NCBI GenBank assembly: GCA_028023455.1
Contig: JAQFVV010012423.1
Location: 4,077,753 to 4,141,752 of the forward strand
Source of the DNA: Epiperipatus broadwayi
Taxonomy: Eukaryota; Onychophora; Udeonychophora; Euonychophora; Peripatidae
Length of the DNA: 64,000 nucleotides
Reading direction: 5' to 3'
Shown here: positions 1 to 12,760 of the stretch, piece after piece
How the letters are laid out: each line of letters begins with the position of its first letter
Numbering within the stretch: position 1 is the stretch's first letter
Position numbers and translations under genes: made by a program
The notes under the pieces: generated by a model
What the model saw: only the letters and a program-made list of their open reading frames with translations
Databases searched by the model: none
What the model was told of the DNA's origin: nothing

Positions 1-1439
1 ATTTAGGTGCGCATTCCAAATATATACATAAAAATATATATATGACAAAAGCAGCGGGATGGGATATAGGGGTTTGAATATGTGTTAGTAGGTAGAAACA
101 TAAAGCACAATCTTAAGCTAAGATTGACTGCTTCAATAATATATATATATATATAGTGAGTTTGCTTGTTTAATAGTCATTGAAAAATTAATTTCTGGAG
201 TTTTTTCTTATATTTGGAGTAATCATACTTATGGTGTTTGTTATATGTATTCATATGTAACTAGAATTGATCCCTCTTCAAATTTTCTACAGATTACTCT
301 ACAATAGAAAATGTTCAAAAATCATGAAGAAAAATTGTATTATGTTTTAACACCTTATTTTATTTCTATTTTTTTTGTTGAAAATTTAAATGATTGGCTT
401 TAATAAGAAATAGTTGTAGTCTCCAATATTTTTTTTAGTCATTATAAAGATTTTTGTATGTTTAACATTGTCAAAGACCTTTGTGCAGAGAATAAAATTG
501 ATATACATCTTTAAAAATTTCAATTTTAAATATATTTAATATAAATCTAATAAACCTAAGTTTTATTAATTTAATAAATACTATTTCTGTTTAAATAAAA
601 GGTTCAATTTTATTCAGAAATTTGATAATAAAAATATTTTCATTGAATTGTAGTTTTTTTTGATAAAAATAATTTGTGAATGAAATGGAATTCAAAGCAT
701 ATTATAAAATGTTAATATATATCTATATTTATCGTATGTGTGTGTGGTGGTAAGCCTACAAAATGACAATAGGTAATTATGAATGAATCTGATAAAACAT
801 AAAAACTAATTAACAATATATTTAATAACACATAAATAAAATAGCATATTTTAATAATTTCATAACTAAAAGAGATAGTTTGCATTATCAAAGTTAAAAT
901 AAATAAATTGCCAAATGGGATGAATGCTTGTGATGCATCCTAACAAAATACAAAACTAAATATACCAAATTATATTGGATTACTGCAGTGAAACTCTTAT
1001 GAGAAATATATGTAGATATCTTATTATGATGACTTTATTAATAAATAAATGAAAAATATCATTGTCATAAATGAGTTTACTCTATATTCTAATGATATTA
1101 CTTGATAATTATTTAAGTTCTATAATTCTATTAACTTAGTATAAGACATAGTTAAAAATACATACTATATCATATAATTCATATAAGAATTAGATCCTAA
1201 GGATGTAAAACTAATGACCTAGGAATGCTTATCCATTCATGCATAACATCTTGTAATATCATTTGCCTCATATACAAGATTATTGACATCACTACCAACA
1301 ATAGTATTATAATTTATCCTACATCTCACATGTATTGATGTAAATCACATTTAACGTATAAATAGGCAGGTGTGACTGTAGTTCTTGTCATAAATACATC
1401 ATAACAATGACATTCATCTCCTAATAAATGTGTCTGCAA

Positions 1440-1442
<3 letters not shown>
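1..1442. other. AT-rich spacer, no gene seen
   Basis: I see no coding signal, RNA gene or bounded repeat here. Short ORFs are all broken within tens of codons and the DNA is dominated by A/T runs. A short TA tract lies near 138-155. Confidence 0.6.

Positions 1443-1528
<86 letters not shown>
1443..1528. repeat. (TA)n microsatellite
   Basis: This is a nearly pure TA dinucleotide tract of about 86 bp. It generates a spurious reading frame of alternating Tyr-Ile, which is not a gene. Confidence 0.97.
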
Positions 1529-1531
<3 letters not shown>

Positions 1532-3432
1532 TACACACTATAATAAGTAAAAACCTAGTCACTGTGCAGTGGTTTTTCTTTGCAATATATAGATTATACC
1601 AAGATATAAATGGTGAGAATTGCCATTTATTTAGTGTAAAAGTAGGAATATCACCTCTGCATCTATATGTTTAGGACAGAACAATATAAAATACAATTAT
1701 CAAGAGATTCCTTATTGCAAACTTTCAATAAGTTAATATATTCATGACTGTTATCAATACTGTTTTAACTATTTATCATTCCTTTCACAATTCATCATTT
1801 TTTTAATCTAATGTTCAAAATAGAATTTAAAATTAAATCATTATAACTTATCATAAAATAATAAATTTGACTTCTTTTGATAGATAATTTTCTTTACTAC
1901 TGAAATAAAGTTTAAATTTTTATATTTTCATTATATAAATATTAAAAAAGTGAGATTGTAAGCAAAATAAAAAGATTATATGTTATCATTTCTAGATAGA
2001 TTATTTTAATTTTACAAAATCACTGAAATCTTTATTATTTGTCATTTTAAAAAAAAAATCTGAATGAATATTTATTTCTTTTTCTTATTCCTAATGAAAT
2101 ATATTTTAAAAGTTTATTTTTTTAATATATATTGCAAAATTATGATAATTTCATACTCATTATTATAATTAGATTGCTTACGTAGAAAGTTAAGCTTATG
2201 AATAACTTTCAGGGAGATTTTTATTATCTACTAATATGATGTTTTATTTTTGGAAATAAAGTATTTTCATTCAAAATAAATTATTAATAATTTATATTTT
2301 GATTTCTAATAAATATTGTATAAATTATTGTATTAAAAAACTAGAATTGTAATAAATTTACAAATAAACACATTTTTGATCATTCAAACCATTTTTTTAA
2401 ACAATGTTGCAAAAATCATAATGTCAAAAAACTGTCATGGTGGAGCTAAATTTAATTGTTGTGAGAAAATTATTTTTTTTGCCTTCTATGAATTTTTTTG
2501 GAACTAAAAATTTTATATTATAATGTATATAGGAAAATATACATATTACATTATAAAGCTTGTAGAAATTTTTACTAGGTAGTGAATTAATAAAAAACCA
2601 AAGCAACTTGTATGCAAACCAAGTATGGTAAATGTAAACATATTATTAAATATACACACATCCCAAGCTCAATATCTCTTTAAATAAATAAGAGATAAAT
2701 CCTCCAAGATCATTTCTCTAAATAAATAACATATAAATCCACACATTTGAATTATTGAAAATTACATAATTATTTTATTATAATATTCCAGAAAGTTATA
2801 GTAAACATTTAAAAATTTGTCATATATAAAAATGAATTTTACCAAAATTATTTAAATTCTGATCATACACACTGTCTAATGATCTCCATTGTCCATCTGC
2901 TATTGTTTTCCATTCTTCTGTTTTGTACAAATTTATGTAAATTATTGAAATATTCAAGCTAGAATTGTTTATATATTTTTAATTTGCATTCAGACTCTTT
3001 CATTAATTGTGTCATTCATAAATAAATCTTCATACATGCTTTTATTATTTAAGAATAAATTAAAATATTATTTTAAACTTTAAGTATTTAAAATATTAAT
3101 TATTAACTTATGACTACAAAATATATTTTTAGAAAACACTTTAAAAGCTCTGGAAAAAACAATAACTGGTATATATTTCTATATTAAATATTCATTTGTA
3201 AATTTCAACACTTTAAAACAGACATATGCAGGATGGTGTTTATCACCTTTAATTTTAATTTAAATTCAGACAAGTTCAGAATTGTAAAAATGAAGTATCA
3301 TTTAGTTATTTATTTCAAAGCTATGATGTATTTAGCCCAGGTGCTGACTGCAGATCTTTTATTCATTTATCTTTTTGAATTTTATATATGACATTTAATG
3401 TTAGTGATCTCATTAAATACAATTCTTCACTC
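1529..3432. other. AT-rich spacer, no gene seen
   Basis: No ORF with protein-like composition, no terminal repeats and no RNA gene were found in this stretch. Confidence 0.55.
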
Positions 3433-3538
3433 AGACGTCATTCTCCCTATAGCTATCTACTTTATCTTATGCAATTGTGGTCATGTATATTTGGTTATAT
3501 AAGATGAATTAAATAGCTGTAGGGAGATTATCAGTCTG
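3433..3538. other. microRNA-like imperfect hairpin
   Basis: The arm at 3442-3468 (starting TCTCCCTATAGCTAT) pairs with 3501-3528 (ending ATAGCTGTAGGGAGA). The stem is about 28 bp with two G-U pairs and about three mismatches, and it closes over a loop of about 32 nt. Length and pairing resemble an animal pre-miRNA. I recognise no known miRNA seed. The strand is undetermined, and the sequence could equally be a decayed palindromic repeat. Confidence 0.3.
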
Positions 3539-5172
3539 ATTTCAAATTCATTCTAATTACATTAAGGTATGTATAGACAAGGTACTTGTATATAAATAAT
3601 CTTTTGCTTTATTTATTTACTATGCAAGGTGAAGAAATGTTTACTATTTCAAAAGCACATTTTGAAGATTTTTTATATGTAGTTGGTTATCATATCTAAG
3701 AAAGATCTCGTTTAACCTGCTCACCATTGATTTTGGAAATCATAAGGGAATTAATTTTATTCCACCTATTTGTTAATACTTAAATTTTGGTTATAGAAAT
3801 TTCAGAATACAGACAGTAGAATTTTCTTATAGCATTTTTTTTTAAGATGCACTAATTTTTTTAATTTCTCACAGATACTGTATTATTTTTTTTTTAAATA
3901 ATGGCGAGCTTAACAAGTAGACCACGTGTATTTACAAGTTAACAGATCTTTTGTTAAGCATTCTATAAGGTTTAAAACAATAATTTTGTTTTCTGTTAGG
4001 TCAAAAACATTAATTTTATTATTAATAATATTATTACTATTTTTTATAATAATTAAACTTAAAAATTCCTTAAACAATTCTAAAAATTATCTTAAATATT
4101 TTTTTAATAAATTCTAATAACATAAATATTTATATTATTATTATTACTGTACAGAAAGACAACAAATATTATACACATATACATGTTCACATATAACACA
4201 TGCCTATTTGTTAGTGTTATGAGTTTTCTAAATATATGTTATTACTATTATATATAAATGGATTAAATTTTTCATTTGCTTTATTTATCTCGTCTCTAAA
4301 GAGGGTATGCCCTATGCTTTTTTATACCCTACTATCTATGTGTGCTATGAAATAATAGATGGCTATATTCATGTGAAATAATTATATACTTTCAATATGT
4401 AATTATGTGTGTATATCTATTTATGTGTGTGTAATACTTTTGCATTCATATGTGTGTATGCATAGCAAAGTGAGTTATTTTTTATGCATTACTTGTTTGA
4501 CTGTGTGCACTTTTGGTGTCAGATAAATAATGCATAAAAAAGAATAACCAATGCACCAAACATATATATATATATATATATATATATGCAAAAATATTAT
4601 ATACATGTACATATAATGAAGTAAAAATTAAAATTATTATATATATATATAAGAATCATGGTAGGTTTTTGTTTATGAATATCTCAGTGGAAAATCATAT
4701 TAATGTTAGAAAAAGTGCTATTGTAATAAGTATTCATAACATAGAATAAGATAATTGATGATATATATGCTAGTTTATTGTGCAATTATATACCTAATTA
4801 TCTCACCTATAGAGATTTTTTAAATCTTTTCCCATTTTTTTTTCTGAAGACTATATGAGATACTGAATCTTCAATGCTTGCTATTTATTAACAATTGAAA
4901 TTCATTTTTTAATTTCTAGTCGTTGAAATTTAATCAAAAATAAAATTTGGTAATTATTCATTCCTATCAAATTACTGGGGATAAAAAAGCTATACCAAAG
5001 TGTCTTTGACCAGTGAATTGTATATTGTACAAAATTAAAAGATTATTATCAGGTTTTGTGCTTCCTTATCTTTTATTTATAACATGAAAAATAGAATAAT
5101 AATTTTATAGTAAATATATTTGTTTTTTTGTTCTTTATTTTTATACAACATTATTAATATCTTATTTTAAAA
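3539..5172. other. AT-rich spacer with short TA tracts
   Basis: It holds TA tracts near 4561-4587 and 4639-4650 and poly-T runs. No supported gene. The small ORF at 3926-4117 is low-complexity Leu/Ile/Asn/Lys sequence with no recognisable domain. Confidence 0.55.
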
Positions 5173-5174
5173 TA

Positions 5175-6470
5175 CACCTGGTTCTCATTTTATGCAGTAT
5201 ATAGGTTCTTCAAAAAATGCACACAGAAGAAATCACACAAAAATAGACTTAACTTACCTTAAAAAATGGGGGATATGTACTGTAATTTTTCAAAAATTGC
5301 ATAAAAGCAAAGCAACATCATAAAATTACTTTAACATTCACATAAAGAAATAAGAAAATAAAATATGACTAATAAAAAATTTCAAATTTAAAAAAAAATG
5401 ATACAAGACATTTTTTTTTTTACTTTTTTTATTAACTACAGTATTTAATTTTATTCTCAACAATATATTTTTATGCATAATTTACATTTTTTTCATACAT
5501 GTATGGCATTTTAATCATTATCACTATTTGAGACATCAGATTCATCATGATGTGAGATACTCTAGCTTCTCCTTAAATGAAGTCAAGAGGAAATAAAACT
5601 AAAACATTTTCCAATCGCTGTTGATTTTTTCCATTTTGCTAACCAATCTAAAATTGAAATTTCTGTTTCCAAAGAAATTCATTTTCTTGGGTGTTTTTTT
5701 TCTCTCTGTTAGTGTAAACTAAAAGTTTAAAATAAAAATAAGAACTTAGACTTACGATAATAAAAAGACACTGACTCACCACTGTTGGGCAAAATTTAAT
5801 TAAAACTAACAATTAAAAATTAAATTCTTATTCTTGTCTTTAATTTTTTAATTTTCAATTCTGTTTATAAATCAAATTTCATTGTTTCACATCACCTTAA
5901 TTTCAGATCATGTTACATAATTTTTAAATTGTTAATTACAATTAAAAATCAGATTTTAATTGTCAAATTTAATTGTGCCCATCATTGTTACTCACCTTTT
6001 AAAAATAAACCTGCAGACACTAACTGATTAATTGATTATGTACTCTTTTCATAAAAGCAAAAATAGAATGTGATTTAAAATGGAAAAACAACTACATACA
6101 TAGTATTTTTCATCTATAATGTTTGAACAGATTTACATTATAGTCTTGTAAAATTGGAGAAATTCTGATTTTAAGTGAATTATGAACTTCTTTATTGCAT
6201 AAAATATGTTACAGTACTGTTATAAAGTGCTAAAAATATTGAAATTATTAGATGGAAGTCAAACTCCAATAAGGTGCTATTACTTTAAATATAATGTGCT
6301 GCATGAAATTTATAATATTTAAAGTAATAAAGCAGTATTGGAACTCGACTTCTGATCTAATAATTTTTATCACATAAAAGAAAACCACGTACAAAGATAT
6401 TAAGAAAAAACATGAATTGCATAACTTCAAAATCGCATTAAATAAATCTGCATAAAACGAGACCTGGGTG
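5175..6470 (-). mobile_element. Internally deleted Tigger/pogo-type DNA transposon
   Basis: The ends form terminal inverted repeats. The left begins CACCTGGTTCTCATTTTATG; the right ends CATAAAACGAGACCTGGGTG. Both abut a TA target dinucleotide, as in Tc1/mariner-pogo elements. The left part (about 5200-5410) is the reverse complement of the 3' end of the fuller Tigger at 45934-48792. The segment around 5590-5710 matches the reverse complement of the start of that element's transposase region. This copy is therefore minus-oriented and has lost the catalytic middle. It encodes nothing functional and could have moved only with transposase supplied in trans. Confidence 0.85.
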
Positions 6471-7204
6471 TATATATAGAATAACTTTTATTTTAATTTT
6501 AAGGAATTTTTCTAATTTTTTAGAACAAATTTATTAATTAAAACTTTGTTGATGTCAGAAAGTAAAAAAATCCCTCTAGTCAAAAGCTATCAAAAGGGTT
6601 TTACATTCTGTTAATTTTTTTTAAATTTACTTTTCATTTTTTAAACAGTGTTTCATTATTTGAATTTTAGTTGCAGGTAGATACTTGTAAAAAATATTAG
6701 ATTTTGGAATATAATTTATTTATTCTAAAATATTTTTATAATCTGCAGCAATTTGCTATTATTTTTTTTATTTTTTTTATTGACAATTTATTTCTATTTA
6801 TTAGTCATTTTGTTTAATTTTAAGATTAACAATTTATTTTTAATTATTTTTATTGGATTTAGCACAAATAATACAAAGGTTGAAGATTGAAAATAAAAAA
6901 TAAGATTTAGTTTATTTGAACACTACAATAAAGAAAAAAACATTAAAAAATACAAGTACAATACATAAAAACTTATTGTTTTGTGCATCATTTAATGAAT
7001 TTACTTCCCACTGCATCTGTTCAGCAAAATTCTGATGATACCAATATCATTTTCAGCTTTTCTTTATTGCTTTGAAACTATCTGTAATGTCAATTTGCCT
7101 CGAAATGAAATTTAAAATGTGCATTGATTTATTACTTTAAAAAAAATTCTTAAGACATCAGCAAAATACAATAATGTAAAATTATAAGGATATGGAAATG
7201 ATTG
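6471..7204. other. AT-rich spacer, no gene seen
   Basis: Only A/T runs and short broken frames are visible between the Tigger copy and the solo LTR. Confidence 0.55.
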
Positions 7205-7208
7205 ATAC

Positions 7209-8220
7209 TGTAACGAAGTGTTAGGGGGGGTTTACAAAAAAAAAAAAAAAAAAACAAAAAATAATAATATAAAGAGAAAAAAAAAAAAAATAAAAAAGTT
7301 GAATTAATTTAAGCATTAAATAACTACCGTATGAACTTAAACCATGGTCCTAAATCAACTCGAGAAAAAACCAAGGACAACACCTGAAGCCAGAACCGAC
7401 TGATTAATAAATCGCAGGTCCATTACAGTATGCCCACAGTAGTTATTTTTAATTGTATCAAATAAATACTAAAGGGAGAAGATTTACAAACATAAGTATA
7501 AAATATTAAATCTAATGACAATAAAGAAACATATATATGATATTAATACCAAAAATCTATGTAAGTAATGTGTAATTGTGTTATCTAGCTTACTAAATTA
7601 TATATCTGCATAATAATTTTATTTACCCAGTTTACAAATAAATCATTACTTAATTAATGTTTCTTTTATTGTCGCTTGGAATTTCAAATTTATTTACAAT
7701 GTTGAATGAGTGCGGGAGTGATCTATTTTATATAATTTGAATGGGTGCTTTAATATGTTAGTTAGCGTTAAGTATATTTATAGCATTTATAATTGTCGTA
7801 CCATTCTTAGGTTAAGGTTAAGTTTTGGGAGATTTATTCTGGGGGATATAGGGGGGCTAACCATGATAAAGGCATGTCAATAGTGTGTTAAGAGTAATGA
7901 GTGATATAGTTCGGAAATAGTGGCTGTGTTCATTTCTTGCTGTCTGCTGGAGGTGCTTGGGCATGTTCTGTGATATAGTTGGTGGCGTGTGCAGTGCGTG
8001 GGAGTTGAAAGGTTCTCCTGGCGCCTATTACTCGGATTCAATCTGAATCTAGGTATGAAACAAATAAAACGTGCGTGTATATGTGTTTGAAACTATTTTC
8101 ACAAAACATTATGTAACCCCGGACGACAGAACATAGCGGGTTCGTAAAAGGGAATCATCAATGGAAAAGCCAGAAGGAGAAGTAGTGTCCGCAGATATAT
8201 AGACGAGGGTCCGGGTTACA
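7209..8220. mobile_element. Solo LTR of an LTR retrotransposon
   Basis: This 1012-bp block starts TGTAACGAAGTG and ends GGGTCCGGGTTACA. That gives the TG...CA ends of an LTR and a 6-bp terminal inverted repeat, TGTAAC/GTTACA. It is flanked by the 4-bp direct repeat ATAC (7205-7208 and 8221-8224), the target-site size common for Ty3/gypsy. No second copy, primer-binding site or polypurine tract is nearby, so recombination between two LTRs probably removed the interior. A G-rich run and long A runs lie near the 5' end, and an AATAAA sits at 8063-8068. The 3' half is far more GC-rich than its surroundings. Strand cannot be fixed from ends alone. Confidence 0.8.
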
Positions 8221-8224
8221 ATAC

Positions 8225-10976
8225 TATTATGCACTTAATATAGTATAACAGAGCTAACAACTCTGCTAAATTATTTATTCTTAGTTTATGAGAAAAAGAG
8301 TTTGTTTTCTTGTTTTGAAAAAAAAATGTGTATAATTTATAGTTCATTTATGTATTTATAATTATTTATGCAACATATTTTTAAAATACTTAATTCAAAG
8401 CAAAAAAAATAAATAATTACAATTAGATTTTACTTGAAAAAGTTTGCATTTAAGATGATAAATTACATGAAGATCTGATTAAGAAAAATGGAAGGAGTAA
8501 TTGATTTTTTTAATGCTTTTTTTAAACATCAATACAGATTTTTTTCCTGAAACAAAAGTAAATGCAATTTTAAAATTGAAAACCAAATTTCCTTGCATTA
8601 TAATATCAGAAAAATAATTAGTTAAAAAATAGACTTCAAATAAAAAATAATTGATTCAATAGAATTTTTTATTTGTCGCTACCACAGTCACTCAATAAAC
8701 AAAATGATGTTTTGTTATATATCTAACTTTAATTTTTTTCTAAGTTAACAATGTACAATATTACCTTTTAGAATTTTTTTCATTTGTAAACTTATATTTA
8801 TAACAAATATAAAGCATATCAAAATAGATTATATAAAGATTTAATTGTAAATATAAAATATTGTAACCATAACTACTGCTATCAGTAGGCAATTGTCATG
8901 TGATACTGGTAGTAAATAGTTAAAATGTTAAAAGTCTAATAATAGAAAAATTATTAATTTTGTTACCACCCCTTATTCCCTTCTTCTTGCAACACAATTA
9001 TTTTTATTGGTTGCGATACCTCTCGGCTAACAACGCAAGACGACACAATTATTTTTATTGGTTGAACATTTAATTTTGCTCATATCTTTATTGCAATATC
9101 TTTACATTTTAAAAATATCATTTCTTACATACATAGTAGAAGTTGTGATACAGCCAAAACATTGGAATGATAGTTCTGTTAAATTATATATAAAAGAATC
9201 CATGAAATATATCTTTTATATCTATTGTTTCTTTAGCATGCACCGACTCACACATTTCTTGAGTTAATTCACTATTACAACAAATTGTCTTTAGTTGTAT
9301 AAAAATGAATTAAATCAATTATGAATTTAAGAACATAATAATGGCAGCAAGAGCATAATCCCAAATCTTATAATATGTTGAATTATCATTAAATGTTGAA
9401 TGTCTAGAAAATTTTAACTTTTATTTAAACTTCTCAAATAGAAAAAATTTGTTGGTAGTAACACAGAAGTAGATAAGTTGTAATTTTAATGATAGATGAT
9501 AGAAATAGTCCAACATGCCCAACATATTATCACATCTAATATACTATCAGCACAAACTTTCAGGAAAATATAATAGTACATTCTTTATATTATGAAAAAA
9601 AAGGTGTTTGAAATATTACAACACTATATCAATAATTAATAAAGTAGAGAACTCTAATAAGCCCATTCACCTACAGCATTTTATATACTAATTTATAAAA
9701 TTCATTTATTTGTTTATTTGGATATAATTGCAATCATATACTAATAATACTAAAATTTATTTTTTCAATAATAATTTTATTATCCCAAATTATAACATAT
9801 CTTTTCATCCACATTGATTTTTCTTGTTGTTCTGCATAAAACCTTTTTAGATATATTACTGGTTGAAAATATTGAAGAGAAATTATATTTCAAAATAGGA
9901 CAAAATATTATCATCAACTTTATCATAATTAATAAATATGTTTTAAATGTTATCAGTATTATGAAAAAGATTTAAAATAATGTTTATTTAAGTTTTGAAG
10001 TATATATTTTTTGAATGATTAAAAGATTTGTTGACTCAGAACAACTAGCTATAGTACTGCAGAAAAATATTTTTAAAAATTGTTTTATCAATTGAATGCT
10101 GGGTATATAAATTTGTTATATGTAGTAAATATGTGCATTTTTTAATCAATCTTTGAAGTGACTCTAATTTGTTTTTGTTACAATTACCAGGAAGACAATA
10201 GATTGTACAATAGGCTTACAACATGAATTATTTTGATAAATTATGAAAAAAATTAGATTATGCTAATAATAATTAATTGACAATCATGTGATTCCATGTA
10301 AATGTAGATGTAAAAAGTTTCTCAAAATAAAAAAAATATTGTGAAATTTGTATTATTAAATGCTAAATAGAATAAACTTTAATACACCAACAATCTCAAA
10401 TACAAATGGAGGAACAAAAATTTAATTTGTTCTGCAATTTGATAGTGATTAATGTATTAATGTAATTGGTTCATTTCATCCTAAATAAATCTAAGTGTTT
10501 TGATATTCTGAAGACATTTTTTCATGAAGAGTTCCCACAGTAATGTTTATTTATATAACAAAATGAAATAATATTTAAAATTCAAATAAGAATGTTAGTA
10601 CTTCATGGATATTTATATCTCTAAATTAAAAAAATACTATTATTAATTAAATTGGTATATAAGATCCATACAATATAATTGTATATAAACAAGTATTACA
10701 ACTATATAACATACAATGCAAGTCATCCTTATTTATTGTTGTAAAATCTATATTATAGTTGCTATTTACCTATCTAAGTTTATAATTAAACAACAACTAA
10801 ATCATTTTAACAATTGGAGTCAATAATTAAATTGCCATTGTAATATTTTAAAGTTGTTTAAATATTTGCCTCTATGGTTATAGGGCTTTAATTGTTGTCT
10901 ACTTTAAGCTTCTACAAGAAGAATGAAAATGACCCTTTTTTACTATAAGTAATTTAGTTTTTATAACTATAGCTAA
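8225..10976. other. AT-rich spacer, no gene seen
   Basis: No supported gene. One small oddity is a 22-bp direct repeat (8992-9013 and 9043-9064) separated by 29 bp. The ORF at 9058-9267 has no domain I recognise. Confidence 0.5.
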
Positions 10977-11129
10977 CGTTTAGTGTTTATTGTGATATGC
11001 ATTGGTGCTCGAGAGGTCAGCGCGACTGCCTTGCACTTGCAGGCAGTTGCCCGGGTTGCGGGTTCGCGTCCCGGCCGATGCTATGACACTTTAAAATATA
11101 TATATAAAAATAAATGTCGTTTAGCGTTT
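10977..11129 (+). mobile_element. tRNA-derived SINE with target-site duplication
   Basis: The head (10999-11081) folds like a tRNA. GCATTGG pairs with CCGATGC as a 7-bp acceptor stem, an A-box-like stretch TGCTCGAGAGGTCAG follows, and the B box is GGGTTCGCGTCCC. The anticodon arm is extended, and a 7-nt insertion (TTGCGGG) precedes the T arm, so it is not a working tRNA gene. A short TA/A-rich tail follows. The body (about 10989-11117) is flanked by CGTTTAGTGTTT (10977-10988) and CGTTTAGCGTTT (11118-11129), a 12-bp duplication with one mismatch. Such elements are transcribed by RNA polymerase III and mobilised by a partner LINE. The partner here is unknown. Confidence 0.8.
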
Positions 11130-11939
11130 TGCAATAATTTAATGTAGAAATAAATGCTAATGTATTTATTATTTTTAATCCATTGTTCATGGTTAAAAAT
11201 TACACTTTTTTTGTTACAATATCTTTATAATATGCCATTAACATTTATTAATTACATATTTGGCAAAAATAAAAACGCTGTCAAATATTATATTAACTTT
11301 TCTTTTTTTTATTTGAGTTCATTCCGTTTAATTATTTTTTTAATTATTTTTAAATATATATAAATTATTTAATTTGTACGTGAATACATTCGTGGATTAT
11401 TTTTTAATTAAAATTAATAATACTATGTTGTTGTAAGTAAGGTCATTTTATGTCGGTTTTGAAGAAATATCATAGTGTTATTCTTTATTTTCTAATATAT
11501 AATTTATATTGTATATACATGAGAAATAAAAAAACATCACTAAACAAAACCTTACTGAAAAAGAAGCTATTTATGAATGCCATTTTTGGATTTTAAAAAG
11601 AATTTAATATTGTAAAAATAATAAATAAAAACTGTTTAGAAGAAAAATAATATTTAAAAAGTCAATAAAATGAGCCACATAGCTTATTCGTGATTAATAA
11701 AATAAAAAGCTATAGTTTTGAGATATAAGTAAAAAGTTTTGAAATAATTCATGATTTAAAAAAAAAATAATGAAATAAAAAGTTAAATCCTAAAATATAA
11801 ATAAAAAGTTTGATATTATATATAGGTGTACAGGTTAATCATTATGTTCACTTATAAAATATAAATTTGAATTTTCAAATAGTAGCCTTTGATTTGTTTA
11901 GTAGAATTTATTAAAATTCTAGATTCGAAAAAGAATATA
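11130..11939. other. AT-rich spacer, no gene seen
   Basis: A 69-codon frame at 11154-11363 is rich in Phe, Leu and Ile, as expected for random AT-rich DNA. I do not call it a gene. Confidence 0.5.
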
Positions 11940-12636
11940 TGTAAATAATTCAATTATTTTATATAGCACGATGTTTTTTTACAAACAGTAATGTTTAAAC
12001 GGCATTAAACTGGTGCACATGCGCTTTAGATTTTAACTATAAAATGAATGAATACAAATACTTCAAACACATGATAAAGTCTTTGGAAAAGATAGAATGG
12101 CCATCTATCTTTTCGAACCCAAATGCTTTTGTATGGGCGAATCTTAAGTGTTTGAAAGTGAAAGCTTGAAGATATTAAATAATCACTTTAAATTACTATT
12201 ACATGCTTGAATTAATAACGCTGGTGAAATTTACTAGAATTTACAATACGTCATTGTTATTTGAAATTAAATGTATATAAATAAGTCAATTATTATATAT
12301 AGCGCGATGTTTTTTTATAGCGCGATGTTTTTTTTACAAATTGTAATGTTTAAACAGCATTAAACTGTTGCACATGCGCTTTAGATTTTAACTATAAAAT
12401 GAATGAATACAAACACTTCAAACACATGATAAAGTCTTTGGAAATGATAGAATGGCCATCTATCATTTCGAACCCAAACGCTTTTGTATTTGTATGCATG
12501 AATCTTAAGTGTTTGAAAGTGAAAGTGAAAATATTAAATAATCACTTTAAATTACGATTACATGCTTGAATGAATGATGCTGGTGAAATTTACTAGAATT
12601 TACTATACGTCATTCTTATTTGAAATTAAATGTATG
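11940..12636. repeat. Two tandem copies of a ~350-bp hairpin-bearing repeat
   Basis: Unit 1 (about 11940-12275) and unit 2 (about 12276-12636) align along their length. Differences are scattered, and ATAGCGCGATG is duplicated at the start of unit 2. Each contains ACTTCAAACAC and, downstream, GTGTTTGAAAGT, which can pair. Inside these is a 9-bp stem over a loop containing ATGGCCAT. The stem is AAAAGATAG/CTATCTTTT in unit 1 (12087-12113) and AAATGATAG/CTATCATTT in unit 2 (12442-12468). I see no ORF. It may be a foldback or MITE-like repeat. Confidence 0.8.
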
Positions 12637-12637
12637 T

Positions 12638-12749
12638 ATGGCCATTCTATCTTTTTCAAAGACTTTATCATGTGTTTGAAGTGTTTGTATTCATTCATTT
12701 TATAGTTAAAATCTAAAGCGCATGTGCAACAGTTTAACACTGTTTAAAA
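12638..12749. repeat. Inverted partial copy of the adjacent tandem repeat
   Basis: This stretch is the reverse complement of about 12343-12458 in unit 2. It begins within the hairpin loop (ATGGCCAT) and runs back through the GCGCATGTGCAACAG region. With unit 2 it makes a foldback with arms of about 112 bp. It stops about a dozen bases before the tail of the RTE element. Confidence 0.8.
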
Positions 12750-12760
12750 GAATATTTATA

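Noticed and set aside
1326-1562. ORF with a long Tyr-Ile repeat (also at 52741-52977)
   Set aside because: The repeat is just the translation of a (TA)n microsatellite.
10999-11081. Functional tRNA gene
   Set aside because: The anticodon arm is over-long and a 7-nt insertion precedes the T arm. Flanking target duplications and an A/T tail fit a SINE.
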